Source: Varroa destructor (taxonomy: Eukaryota > Arthropoda > Arachnida > Mesostigmata > Varroidae). From it: a stretch of 64,000 nucleotides of DNA. The position numbers were made by a program, and so were the translations under genes. Numbering within the stretch: position 1 is the stretch's first letter; each line of letters opens with the position of its first letter. This document shows, piece after piece, positions 11,460 to 24,700 of this stretch. Below the pieces are notes generated by a model. The model was not told the origin of the DNA. It searched no databases and saw nothing but the letters and a program-made list of their open reading frames with translations. Location: NCBI RefSeq assembly GCF_002443255.2, contig NW_019211459.1, positions 2,929,751 through 2,993,750 of the forward strand. The letters are read 5' to 3'.

Positions 11460-14400
11460 CAGGGGTTTTCGCGTACAGAAAACAAATAAAACGGTCAGTA
11501 CGGAGCCACACAGACCCTAGATTCGCACGATGCTGAGAAAGCTTAAAGGCGTACGCTTCACTATAATATAGACTGTGCTTCATGTTCAACGATCTTCTAT
11601 TACATCATTACATAACGCCGCTGTTCTATAACCCTCATAGAAGCGACGATAGCTCCGTGGCTGTAACTTAACGTAGATAGTAACTTAACGCTATAGGCTA
11701 GTTGAAACATATAGTTCGCAGAACCCTCAGAGCCAGAGTTAGCAGCGAAAGGGTGCTCTTTCTTATAATGGTAATAACGCCACCATTCGAGCAATAAGAC
11801 AAATAATCGTTGGTTCGTATTCTACCGTTGAGATCTCTTAGTATTGGAGATTATCAGAGCATTATATATATAGGATTATTGTTACGAACGGGTGTTTTGT
11901 AGTTTAACAGGACTATTATCAAGTAATTTCGACAGCGCTTGTGGTATCTATGTTAATTTGTACGGAATACATAGCCTTGGTTAAAGTCACTAGACCGTAA
12001 TGGCCTTTATATTGAAGGCGCAGTGACTGTTCTACACATCGTCCTCTATACGCATGCTAATATTTTATGTGTACGCACATACGTGCACGCGGCTTGTTCA
12101 GTGTAGGAATAATATACAATCACATATGCTGCTCTTATTAATGTTGCTGCACGTATATATGAAGTCTACGCGGAGTTGGCGGTTGCCTCAGGCCGCGATT
12201 TGATGACTAAGCCGGCGGTGCCTTAACGCTTGAACACCTGCTCTTTGCGGATCAGCTGAATATATGGACGAACAATGCTAGGATCCGTTGCAGAATAGCT
12301 AGCTTTAATACAGATGCGTTTACTGACTAGGGTCTATAACTCACATAGAAAAGCTAAGTAAAAAAAGACACCGTCAGCATAGCGGCTTTGCGTACATCTA
12401 ACTAATTTAAAGACATACTGACAATTTCCTTCGGGAACAACCTCATCCTCATGACTTCATCCGTCAAGTTGCTTCCGACTGATTAAACTCAGTCTTGTAT
12501 TACAGTCAAAATAAAATAGTAAATAACCGGTTATTTCTGAGTAGTATAGCTTTACACAGCGTATAGGGTAAATACAGCCAGATGGATGATGGGGCATGAA
12601 AATCTAGAAATTAATAAGGGTCTCACATATCGTCCGACCGCAGAACAGTAGATTATTTATTTCTGGGTAAAATTTGTAAAACGGCAAAAATCTATAAGAA
12701 ACGGTCGCGTGGCGTTCTATGTTTTGCTTCCTTATAACAGTTAATTATATATTTATTATTATCAGGCGAGCGTCCAATCAGACATGCAGACGGAAATAGA
12801 GACAGTGGTTCCTTCAGTGGATTTGAAGTACGTTGGTCGTGAAGAGCTCACAAGTGTTACTATCCCGGTTTGCGCTACGAGACGATTAGACTAAGCCAAG
12901 CAGAGGTTTTACGAGAGAAAATTCTATACGGACAGGTAGGGCCTTTTGATATTCGCCAGTCCTATACTAAGTGACCTAATGACCCAGGAACGCGCTTTTA
13001 AAAATATTATATTTTCGATTAATAATTTAATAACAAAACCAAATAACCAAACATTAAGCTTGGATTGGATATGAGTTCGCCCTGCTCTTGAACTACATCT
13101 ATATATGACGTAATCGTTTTAAACATTTTCATATTTTTGCAAAGTTTAGGTCTTCATTTTGTAGTCTTCGCTAGCCAATCATTGAAAAGCCTATCTGCGA
13201 ATGAACATTGTGGTTACAGATTTGAGCTTTGCGATTGTGCGAAGAATATACATAGATTCAACCATATCATCATGGCGTATCCTGTATAAATCCTTAGCCT
13301 AATTATTAATGTAACGTTTCTTGGCTCTTCTTAATAAAAAGGCGGCTAAACTGGAAAAGATCTACAGTGAAAAAAGCTATATTCATTTGTGAGGTTCACG
13401 AAAGCTATACAAATACCTTTCTTTATTTTTAGACTTATCGTTTATTATAAACCTAGTAGTTCGTATTGTATTGACAATCATAACTTAACAAGGTTACTTC
13501 TGCCACAACTTATAAATGTAGTTTTTCTTAAATTAACAAATAGATATGGTAAGCTTTATGTGTAGTTTCTCGATATATTTGAAAAGATTACGTTTTCACT
13601 TTCTATCGCGTCTTGAGAAGGAGGAAGGCATCTGCTCAATCCTAGGCGCACGAAGGCACATCTTTTTTATTATTAAGTAAATAACTTGCAATTTTTGAAC
13701 TGGCAAGTTTAAGGTAATGATTTCTCAGTATGACCTGTTATACAAATATAACAAACGTACAAACAGCCTCGTTTGTGCGTCACACATCGAACTGTGTACA
13801 GTGGAAGCTTTTTAATGGCTGTATACTTCCTGTTTGCTTTATCACAGCTAATTTTTTTAATCATTTTTTTGTTTTTCGAAGTAAATCGATATTTATGTAG
13901 CGTAAAAGGCTGCCAACTAACCCTCTTATTGCATAGAAAAGACTAAAACTATTCGGCTTAAGTCAGGATCTAGTATAGAGGGACTGAAACTAGTGTTTCA
14001 TATTCCGACCTTCAATTTTGGACATGACGCTTTGACGTTACAACACGATGTTACATTTTCACCAAGTATTTACACAGTCTTGCAGATTTTATGCCAGACA
14101 AATCGCACGTACTTCTATCTAGGTTAGGGCTAAAATTATGAAACGGGGGGCACTTTGAGCCGAGATGGTTGATGCGCAATTCTTTTTGTCAAATATGTAA
14201 CCGGCCATAGCAAAACAGACTAATTTGGGCCAATGAATACCTAAATAGAAACCTAATAATTAAGCTAAATATATGTCTAGGTCAATAGTAAAACCCTATT
14301 TGGCATCCCTTCCTCGATGCCTTTGATATCCAGATTTCACTGTTGAAATTTTTGAAATACCACTGATACGGTGGGCATGAACCTACCGTACTGAAGCTTT

Positions 14401-17400
14401 TTTTTTAAATTTTCAATAAATTTCAACAACGAACTAGCCTTAAAGGAACAAACCTTGTTCATCCTGGAAACTCAATTAATTTACGGCTACGAAATGTACG
14501 CCACTGCGACTGAGCTAAGCCGAAGGCTGTTCTCGCTTGAAAATTAAGTGCTAACATTGTCCTTTTCTATAAATCAGGATGCTGAGCACCGCGCAGGCAC
14601 GAATTGTTGCTTGGAACAGCATACTATGCGTCCTGAAATATTTTAATCGACAGTGTCTCTCGTCCTGAAGCAACACCCCCCGTAGCAACAGTATGACCTT
14701 GTCGCTAGCAGAACTGACCATGTCTACGTCCGGTTCTCTATGAATACATCTCTCGAACAGCGGGAAGAGAGCTTAATCATAAAAAAATATGGCAAATCGT
14801 ACTTTGCAAACCATCCGATTACAACAGGCTTTGTTATTAGCTGGGTATGTTAAAAGCAAAGAAAGTACTATGACTCACACCAATGGGACGCTCTATTGAG
14901 CTACTACAAACCCTTAAATATTTTAACGCTAGTAGGGTTACAATCTCACATTTGAAAAAAAAAAATAGGGATGATTAAATGGCTATGAAATAGCGATTTC
15001 TGCTGCATTAACTTCCGGCTATAATTTGTGCACCGATACCAGCAGGCGGGTGAGCTTGTCTCTATCGTTGGAGAAATAGCCATGTGCTACTGCCGACATC
15101 GCTGAGAACGTTTCTAGGCTATGACAGATTAAAATATCAAATCTTCACGGTTATAACCTATCAGACATTGACGACAAGCGTTTCTAATAAATAAACATAT
15201 AAATAGATATGTGCTTGAATTAAAAAGATGTTTTTTTTCCGCCGCGTGTTGGTCTCGTCCTTGTTTCTGTAATGAAGCAATTAGTAGGTATATGTGTGTA
15301 CATGTAAGGTATGTCATAGCAGTCGTTTCGTCCATTGCGACCAAAAGGCTAGATGATTATATTTTGCCACTAGAGATGGATGTGTTTCTTGACACTGTAT
15401 AAATTCGATGTATTTGTTCAGGCTGCATGACGGAAGATTGCCTTTATCTTCGCCATTTTCATCATTCACTTTCGTCACAAGTGTTAAACATCTCAGAACT
15501 CGTGATGACAAAAATTCGTGATGAACATAGTAATCTGTCTTCGATATTACATACGTCAGTTCCTATTAACTGGTGTAAACTTTGACAAATGACGACTAAC
15601 TAACATGCTGAATAAGAACGCAATCTTTTATTAAGAGGATTAATACGGGCAAATTGAGGGACACAGGATAACGACTCTCAGGGTAGCTGAAATAGCCTAA
15701 TTAGAATTATTTAGTTTAGAAAAGTTAATCACGTAAAATTAGACCGTTTTTACCGTTCCGGTCGGCGTCTTACGATGACTTCAGTAATTACTGAATCAAA
15801 CTAGTTTAAGCACATCTCAGTCTAAAAATAGCTTACGGAAAAGTCCTCATTCGCACGCCGCAGGGAGCGTATAGTTGATTTTGAATGTAAAAGAAACGAC
15901 AGAAAATATATTCGATATTTGAAGGTAGAAACGTTAACGGTGAAAGGGGCACTACGCCCATAAACACTCGAGCTTTTAGTGCCACAAACCTAATCCTTTA
16001 CTCTGCTGTTATTTTGAATGAAGACCTGTACCTTTGAAGCAGCTATAGTTTCGTGCACGAATAATATCTATGAAATGAAACTATCCAACGAAGCGATGTA
16101 TCGATAATGGCACAACTCGTCTTCTGTCTTGCAAGATATTCAAATGGTGCAAAACGGAACTCTGTTATTACCACATTTTAACCATAAGAAACCGGAGATC
16201 CCCTATTTTAAAGGTTGTTCATTCCTAAACTGCTAGGTAAACGGTTATTTCCACCTGATAATCTATACTATCTAAAAACGATGGCCTTAAATAGTAAATC
16301 ATCCATTTTGAATACGTAGAAATAAAGGAATTTACCTTGCTGTAATGTTCTACACTCTGCTTCAAACCACCGCAGTCACCCATTATATAGTAGGACCACG
16401 TAAATCGGTAATGATACTAGGCAGTCTCTAAGCATATGTTCATATTATTTGTTCGAGTTCGTTAATTTCTTCGATTTAGTTTATGTTCGATATGTTGATA
16501 TGGGTCATTGATGGTATCAGGTAAGGCGGCTTCACTAAAAGCCCATCATAGCAGCTCTGCTCAAGGGCCATTCTGCTCTAAAAGTTATCGCTTGTAATGG
16601 TAGGCCAGTGCCAATGTTCGCATTGTTGTTCCAGTTGGATAAAGGGGTAATTTTTGTCGAATGAAATCTGCGCTCATAACTCTCGCTCAAAAGTGGAGTG
16701 GCCAAGGGACCTGATTTTTCTAAGCCTTTGTTCTGTGGCACAACTAGAGACGTCTGTGACAGCTGCTGGCCTGCCGTTTAGAGCGGGTCGCCATTTAGAT
16801 CATTGGTCGACAGGGGTTAATCAATAAAGAAGTCAGTGGAACGGTGACATCCTTCCACGTTTGCGGTCAGTTTTCTTATGGAACATTAGGTGTTTACAGA
16901 AATCTATTACTGATTGATACAGCATGGCTTCAAGAGTAAACCCTTTCTGTTCTCTATTTCTAACTGGATGTTTTATTGTTGCTGATAGAATGAAAATAAA
17001 ACAAAAGCCATAACTCGAAAATCGTATAGTGGATATTGCAGTACAGCGCACCAGTGTCAACATGCTTTGTTAGCAAAAGAAGCGTGCTCATTCTGTGCTT
17101 ATCAAGTACAGGCTTGTGCGTATCTGGTACCCAAGGCGTACAGGTGAGCTTCTCAAATAAAGGTGACCTAATACGAAGCTTCTAGTAGAATTTCTGCAAG
17201 GCGGTTTCTGTGCATGTCACTAATGCCTACGTTTAAAACAATTCGTTATATGTAAAACATCAAATCCAAACTTTACGTATTACTAGCTTTGCATTGTCAA
17301 ATATCAAAGAAGCCATCTTTGATAAATCACATAAATAGTCACTTTTATTTGTTCGTAAAATAAAAAAAAAGCTCAAATGTTTTCGTCGTAAAGCATATTA

Positions 17401-17870
17401 TGTAATCTCCAATAAGGGCAGCGTAAACGTGATGATTTTTATTAGCGGCCCTTGAAGAAACCAGTCACTGCTGGTTTGAGGCCCGTGATAAGGAGACGAA
17501 ACTTTGAATGATTAAAAAGAAGACAGTTTTCCTTTTTAAATTCTAAAGGAATATTACATTCATGTCTCAAGCACAGGCGGATAAAGGTAGTATTTTCCGT
17601 TGCCTAGTTGTCAGCGTGTAACTTCTCTGAGGGCCAGCCTTACACTTTTCCTTCAACGTAAACCTATGCTCGTCTTTATTGTAAACGTATTTTTATTTAT
17701 AAATCTATTTTTCAGCGAATTATGCACCCTTACCTTGTTTCTATGCCGTCATACGGAACACTGAGTACAACCTCTTTATTTTAAACGTCAATTAAAAACG
17801 AAACATAATAATAATATTACCAGAACGAATGGCGAATATACACAAATTTAAAGACCAGGGACAGTCTAAG
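11460..17870. other. Long AT-rich region without recognisable genes
   Basis: Over 6 kb only short frames are present and none resembles a known protein. It holds a 16-bp perfect palindrome at 12521 and several A or T runs. It is most simply a long intron or intergenic DNA. Confidence 0.5.
12521..12536. repeat. Perfect 16-bp palindrome
   Basis: AAATAACCGGTTATTT is its own reverse complement with no spacer. It could be a dimeric protein-binding site or chance. Confidence 0.85.
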
Positions 17871-17879
17871 AGTTGGGAT

Positions 17880-18300
17880 GGAACTGCTGGTGCCGCCTCC
17901 GCTGTCGCAGAGCAAAGTCTCAGCTCAATTCAACTGGGTGGCTGGAGACCATTTCTACTAGCTGCAATGTAGCGTAGCAATGGAGACCAGTTAGGTTCAG
18001 CCGGGATATCGAAGAAAGTTGGGGCCGTCAGGAGTTGTTAACACAGCAGCGACTCACGCGGCTTCCAAGGTACCGGCTTTCGTAGTTGGTAGCGATGCCG
18101 AAAGCCAAAGCTGCGCGAAGCTGCACTGAAGACCCGGCTGCTGCCGGCTCGCGCCTGGGTCGTTATTTCGAGATTAGGAAGCAGAAAAAATACTCGAAGA
18201 ACCGTCGCTCCTGTTTCTGCTGCTGCCTTTGGTGCAGTTGCGCAGCTTCGTTGAGGAGCAAAAATCACACATACGGTCATTCTTTCTCTTACTTAGTGAT
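17880..18300. other. GC-rich island around the cysteine-string ORF
   Basis: A short block of higher GC and CpG inside AT-rich flanks, with GCTGCTGCC-type repeats. It contains the ORF described separately and precedes a TATA/initiator pair by about 400 bases. Confidence 0.35.
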
Positions 18301-18382
18301 AGAGACAGGGAAAGGGAACGACTTTAGTCACTCTCATTCCATAGCAGGGACGCACACGAAAGACTTCAACACAGTCACATAG
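18095..18382 (+). CDS. Small ORF with a cysteine string, possible first exon
   Basis: The first ATG in a GC-rich island opens a 95-residue frame: MPKAKAARSCTEDPAAAG, then a basic stretch (RKQKKYSKNRRS) next to CFCCCLWCSC. A basic patch beside a Cys string is typical of palmitoylated, membrane-attached proteins, and RGS proteins of the RZ group (RGS17/19/20 type) have such an N-terminal string. That similarity is inference only, since no RGS domain was found nearby. The later part (SHSHSIAGTHTKDFNTV) looks less protein-like, so a donor may lie before it, but no good GT site was seen. The Cys codons are CTG/TGC repeats, and the opposite strand reads as a Gln-rich frame, so composition could explain it. 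Confidence 0.27.
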   Translation: MPKAKAARSCTEDPAAAGSRLGRYFEIRKQKKYSKNRRSCFCCCLWCSCAASLRSKNHTYGHSFSYLVIETGKGNDFSHSHSIAGTHTKDFNTVT

Positions 18383-18654
18383 ACGCATGGTTAACAATAG
18401 AGAGAAGAAGGTCGTTCTTTAGCTTATGAACATGGGTCTACGAATGAACGGCGTCGGCGAGATCTGCACCCACGGGGATACAGGGAGTTTCAGTCAATAA
18501 TAATAAGGCAGAAAGCAGACAACGTGAAGGCAACTGTCCTCTTAGCAGCGGTGGTAGTATGCAAAAAAAGCTGAGCAGAAGCTTCTGGCCTTAAAACCAG
18601 AGGCTGCACTGATCAACTAGACAGGCTGTCGTTACAGAATTCACTGACTGGTCG

Positions 18655-18694
18655 TATATAAGTATCCGTTGGCCTTAGCATCTGTCCGTCAGTC
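18655..18694 (+). promoter_or_regulatory. Possible Pol II core promoter (TATA plus initiator)
   Basis: TATATAAG at 18655-18662 is followed by TCAGTC at 18689-18694, which matches the arthropod initiator TCAGT. The predicted start A (18691) lies 34-36 bases from the TATA motif, slightly longer than the usual spacing. No downstream element of the DPE type was seen at the expected place, and no first exon could be assigned. Confidence 0.3.
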
Positions 18695-19430
18695 ATTCGA
18701 TATTTGTCACGAGCGTTTTTGGCCAATAAACGAGGAAAGCTTACAGAAGAAGCATAGATACGTCACATAGGCACTTGTACACCTGTTGAAAAACGTCGAT
18801 TGTAAAGAAAGGAAATTATTTCGACGAGGAGAACAAGACACGGAGGAAAAGCGCAGTAGGATTGGCCAGAGCGGGGAAGGTTTTGCAAATAGGGGTGACT
18901 GATTCTAACGGGGGCTGGATGACCGCCTGCCTGCCCTGCTCATCATCGAACGATCCGCCTTAATTGGCGGGCCTAAGATAACCTATGGAAAACTAAACCC
19001 ATATTCGTGCACCGACAGACTCCCGAACACACGATAGGACAAATAAAAACAACAGCCCCGGCTACACGTCTCGATACGGCGGCGTGTTCACGTTTAAAAT
19101 AGAATAATAGATACAGCCGTACACACTTACGTGTTTATACAGTTAACTGTAAGTAGCAATAACCTGTAATAAAGTGCAAAGGTAAAAAGGCGTCCGTGAC
19201 GTTTGTGTCCATGTCAAAAGCAGTATAAACATACAGCCTATTCGATTACTCGATACGGTAATGCACGTTTCGAGCGGTACCAATCGCAACGAAAATTGAC
19301 GTGCGTCAGCATTATACTACCGCACGTACAGGATGCTAAGTATGTTACTATTTAGAGTAGGGCCACAGCTCCCACTGTGAAACGCTATACTTGGGCAACA
19401 GTGACACGGTCTGCTCCGCTGCAGCACCTA

Positions 19431-19469
19431 TGTACATATGCAAAATGGTGCACATTTTGCAGATGTACA
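19431..19469. repeat. Imperfect 17-bp hairpin
   Basis: TGTACATATGCAAAATG and its reverse complement, with one mismatch, flank a five-base loop (GTGCA). The arm ATGTACAT and the loop motif GTGCAC recur just downstream (19465-19478). At 39 bases it is too short for a typical microRNA precursor. Confidence 0.85.
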
Positions 19470-20943
19470 TTGGTGCACGTAGTTCCGCACGAAAATTTGA
19501 ATTACTTATCAACTTATTTTTGTGATTATGAAGAACAAAGGAAGTTCATCCGTTAACCAGGAATGACATCTTTATCATTGTGACTTTTGCTAGGACGAGT
19601 CTGTTTAAATTAAATAAATTCAACAAGATACCCGAGTAGGTCAATATAGATAAGCATAGCTTGATTTCTAACGACATGGGTAAGCTTAACTATTTTGAAT
19701 TTAATTCAACCTCGTAGGGCCATGTTTTTTAGCTAATAATGCAAGTACAAGATAGCAACGCTAACTTAATAGGTTAGCAAAATAGCTAACCTATGCGACA
19801 CTAATTAACGCTAGGATACGGAACCTTCAATTCATGGGTCTTCGTGTCTCAGGTCATTGGTAATCCTTCTTATCTCGAATTCCTTGCAGTTTTTACGTAG
19901 AAACTGGAAAGTTATTCAGGTATTAAGTCTTTAAAGGAAACATCTTTTGGTAGAAATACGCCGCAAATTAGAGTCTTTTTTTTATCAGTTTTTAAATGAT
20001 GATTATTGATCGAACTAAACTGGTGGCCTTTTAACATGAACCATATATATCGTTCCGGCTTAAAATAAGTTACAAGTAATTTCTGCAAACGGTCAAGTGA
20101 TGCTCATGCCTCGCCTGGTCATCATGTCCAGTCTCGAACTCGTCAACGTAAAACGAATACGATTCATACCTCTCTTTTGCTCCCTATTCGCGTGTGCCTT
20201 AAACTAAATCTTAATTACGTATACGTCTCGAAAGAGTACGAGGCCTACCCATTGTCTTCCTAGTTTCGCTCGGATTTCACGTCCGGAACCATTTGCCATC
20301 TCGTAATCATGCGATAGAAAACAACACACAGATAGGATATTGGTGTCAGAACATCAGATAGCAAGTAAGAAGAACACTGATAAATGTGTGCAATAATGTT
20401 GATGCTAAAGAATTGATTACCATTTTGCAACAAGTGCGCCAGTCTCAAGTTTAGTCCACTAAGTTTTGCTTTAGACAATTATTATGTAGGGCAAAACGAA
20501 AAATAGTATTCCCGACTATGGGCTTAAGCCGCTCTACTAATCCCTGCGATTCATAGGGACCATCGAGTGTAGTGAAGTGTAGCTTTGGAACTTAGAAATC
20601 ATGCTTCATGTTTTCGGTCTCAAAGCCGGCCAGCAGCTTTCCCCACGTTTAGGTATTACTTAGTCGATCGCCGTTCGAGTAAGATAGAACAGTAGCTATC
20701 TAGTGATTTCCCTTTACGTGTGTTTAGGACAAGTAAAATTCACTACTGTTTATCGATGGTGTCGCTGGTTTTCACAGCGCTTCAGCTTCGGAGGCTTGCG
20801 ACCCTCAGTTGGTCGGCTGTTTCTTCGGATGTGAAAAATCGACCGCATCTAGACGCCAGCAAAACGAACTGGACTACCTCTGTTGGTTCCGATTTTAAGC
20901 TTTCCTATGGATATGAGACCTAAAACCATGATATGTTCTACAG

Positions 20944-21051
20944 GTCATCGAGCTTTCAACCATATCCGTAGCGATGCAGCCTCACTACTATTCCAATCCA
21001 GCCAAGGTCTATGCAAAGAATTACGAACCACAAGTCGAGAGCTTGGCTTAG
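20944..21051 (+). CDS. Candidate terminal exon, unknown product
   Basis: An acceptor (ATGTTCTACAG) is followed by 35 codons and a stop, then AATAAA at 21101-21106, 50 bases after the stop, a normal spacing for a poly(A) signal. The peptide starts VIELSTISVAMQPHYYSNPA and ends YAKNYEPQVESLA, Tyr-rich like some secreted or cuticular arthropod proteins. The frame is phase 0 at the acceptor. No upstream exon in matching phase could be fixed. A Cys-containing open frame after an acceptor at about 20779 is one possibility, but its phase does not join cleanly. The exon is short enough to be chance. Confidence 0.3.
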   Translation, partial: VIELSTISVAMQPHYYSNPAKVYAKNYEPQVESLA

Positions 21052-21687
21052 CAAATGATCGAGCAATGTACACGTATCGTAAACGGTATGAGTCGTTCTT
21101 GAATAAAAGACGAGGCAATGAAGTCTATGAAGGGTCCGTTCTCAAATCTCAAAATAACGTTTAAACAAATGATACGTATTGGGCAAAAAAAGTTCCGATG
21201 ATTTTGTGATACTGTACCCAATAAACTGCACGTGCCCCATTAACCGCGGATGAACTGATCGGAGCGAGTACGGCTTCATTTCGAAAAATGACGATCTTCC
21301 TAAAGACAAATGCGGTTAATAATAAATGAAAAATGTAGGCTGTGACTATTTTATTGGCACCACCAATGCACACCGTTTGATTGCCTCGACGTTCCTGTCT
21401 ATAACTTTTAGAACTTAGTCAGCTAAAATATCATCTAGTCCTAAACTGTAGTTATAGCGTACTCCCCATATCGCAGCCCAATACGAACATATACCGCCAT
21501 GTCTTTGTAACTTTCTAGCTATTGATAAACAAGTTTTCCTTCTGTATAATGACGCTACGAGATAGCATGCGGCGGTTTCAAAACGACTTTATTGGGGCAA
21601 AGAGCAAACCTCCTCTGTATTGTCTCGGGCCCCTTCTACCGTTTAAGAAGATCACTTGCTATAAACAATTTATTATTTTTACTGATA

Positions 21688-21712
21688 TTACTACTACTAC
21701 TACAACTACTAC
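21688..21712. repeat. (CTA)n imperfect microsatellite
   Basis: About eight CTA/ACT units with one CAA interruption. Confidence 0.9.
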
Positions 21713-21734
21713 AGTTATTCACGTATCATAGTTT

Positions 21735-24700
21735 TCTTTTTCTTCCTTAAAAGTCGAGTTAGCTTTAAGGACAGAACATTGAAAACTCAAAAAAAAAAGC
21801 GCAGCCATACGAGATATTTCTCTATCTTTTAACTGTATTTTTTACTCTGGTTGAGTAAATTATTATCATTGTTATCTTCTAAAATAACAAAGACAATGTG
21901 TAGCTATTTCCAACTATTTTCTTTTATAATTATAGAGCTTGAAGCGTGCATATGCCCTCTAACTATACGGTAGGTGTCAAGCTGCACTAAAATAAAGCTA
22001 CTGAATAGTTTTTTCTTCTAGTACATGTACAATCGTCAGCTCGAGGTAGGGAAAAGCCAAATTCGAAAATAGTATTTGGCTGTGTTTCGCTACATTGATA
22101 ACTGACCCCAAAAGTTGCTCTCGGATTCCCTAGATTGACTCGATCGTAGACCAGAATACAGGCGTCTATAAATGTATAACAGGATTTTCTATTGCTCTGC
22201 TTATTCAGTTGAGTCCTAGCTACAACGAGTGCTGTTTTTTTGTCATAAAATCAAAAGGTCCGTGCACATTCACACGAAGTGTGCACGTTGTGACAATGTT
22301 AAATAAAAAAAAAAAAACGAGCGGAGTACGAGATATCTTGAGGCGGTAGGTGCTTCTTCTTACGGTAAGACTGTTATCGGAAACTTGCCTTTGGGAACAA
22401 GCCGGTAACCGCAATAAGATTGCATAAGAACATCTGCTATATCCAGTTGTTTTGGGTCGCTTGTTTATCTCATCTAGTCTTCACATACGTACGAACATGA
22501 ATTTTTTTCGTATCATAACTGTCTGCGAAGTTCATGTAGCATATACTATAAGTTAAACTTTAAAAAGACAATGTTCTAACTTTAGATATGTTAAAACGAT
22601 CTAAATTTTTGTAATTAGCTAGTAACATTGTTATCAGTAATGTGGGTCGTCACAATCTTCGTCTGATGACCATTACGTCACCACTCTCTGCAGCAAAGCA
22701 TACTAGACCCACAATAAATGTGGAGGGCTGCTTAAGAAATCAGCAACTATAGCATTTCCTCGTATGAACAGAATAAATGCAAATTTAACGCTTCGATATT
22801 TTGTGTTCTGGGTTACGCTACACAAGGGTTGGTTTTCAATTTGATAGCTGGTTTAACTTATGTCGGATAAGTTGAACTGTTGTTTTGAGGCTGCAATTTA
22901 CTTTGAGGACCATAACGCGGCCTTGTTATCTCCGTTTGTTTTTAGAGCTTTTAGGGAGAATAACTTTCACGGCTAGGGAAATAATGGTAACCTCACAGAC
23001 ATCTCGACCTTCATCCGCATGACTCATTCACTCCTTTTTCCTTATTGAAATCGTCATGGAACTCTATCAAAGTGTCCTAAACGCTAGACTATAGGGTAAA
23101 CAATTTTTGCTTAGATCATTAGCTTCTATTTCAGTAGAGGCTGAAACGTGGGTTCTCATTCCGTTTTAGCAATCATTAAGTAATAACTCTTAGTGCGAAG
23201 ACCTAATAAGGCTTCTCTGCCTTTCGTGTAAGAGTACTCAGTCGCAGTGCATGCTACTTTTGCTTCGTTTATTTCGTCAGTCCACCTATATTTTGGCTAG
23301 CGATGGCGGAAGCCCGGGCGACCAATTTTAGAACAGTCATGTGAATTTTTTATCTACTGTGCGGGATCCTTTTCAGGAAGTGGGTCGCGGGCGGCCTCGA
23401 CACAAAAGCCTATCACTACAATTTACGTCTCCTTTAACAATTTTATAGTGCGTTTACGGGAGTGAGTTCGTTACAATCAAATCTACAAAGAACTCTTATC
23501 GCCTGTTTTCCGCAAAGATGGTTACCACGATGTCACTTAGCAGCGCCAAACCTCTTTCAGCCGTCCAGTCCACATAAAAAAAAATAGACCTTTTACCTAA
23601 TATCGCCAGGCTTCCACGTACACTAACCTCGGCATCAAAATAGCTTTTAAGATGACCTGCCTCGATAGCGATGGCGTCATCACCTTCAGCGAAAGTTGTC
23701 CTAAAAGATTTAAATTCGTTCTCTCGCTAGCATGATAAGATGCGACATTTGTACGCGTGCCTCATCAAGATACATGTATCCAAGATACTGTTAATGACGG
23801 ATGAAAACGCAAAAGCAACTGCCAAATTTAATAATAGCCTAGATGGTACTACAAAATATTTTTTGCCTCCAGCTGCTCAAAAGGGAAGTCCTTGTTTTTC
23901 TATCAGCTCAGGCCGAACGTCCACATCAATCGAATTCTATAGTTCCATATCTCAACTCATCAGCAACTTTCCTGACCCTATAGCCGCAAAACGATTAAAA
24001 TAGTTAAAGTTAGTTATTATTGAGATCATGTTTGAAGTAAGAGTGAAAGTTGCATGTTTATTTCGTGTTTGTAATACTGTTGTCTCATCATGTATCGCTG
24101 AGTGCTCATTATACCTTCGTTCGCCTTTTTTTGTGATACTGTAAATCAGTCTAATTGAGATCTCCAAATTGCTCGGTTGATACAATTCGAACTATACCTA
24201 GCCTTCACTAGTAGGCTAGCTCCCAGGACAAAACTCTAAACATTCAAAACCTATTTAGATAATATACGTTCTATCATGTGAAAATAGTACCCAATTTTAT
24301 TTGATTTCTACATAATAGAAACGAGAAAAGAAATAGATTTCTATAATAGAACACAAGATTTACAAGGTGAAACTGTTCTTCCTTGACGGCAACTGTAATA
24401 ACTTGAACAAACCTTGAACGAAGCAATTTAAAAAATCTTGGTCCTAACGACTCCTTTCTCAAGCTACGAGTTTTACCTACCTGTACATCAAAGATTTAAA
24501 TAGGGTAAGATGCCGAGGGAAGTTCCCATTGTATGCCTCTGTAATATTTGACAAATAAATTGTAAGTCTTGAATAAACAGATGTGGATATTATTTCGCAA
24601 AGACAAGGATCAAATGATAACAAATGGCTTATAAATAGTGCAGAGCTGCTGCTATTAGTTATTTATAAATACGATTCGTTTGTATATACGAATAGCAGAA

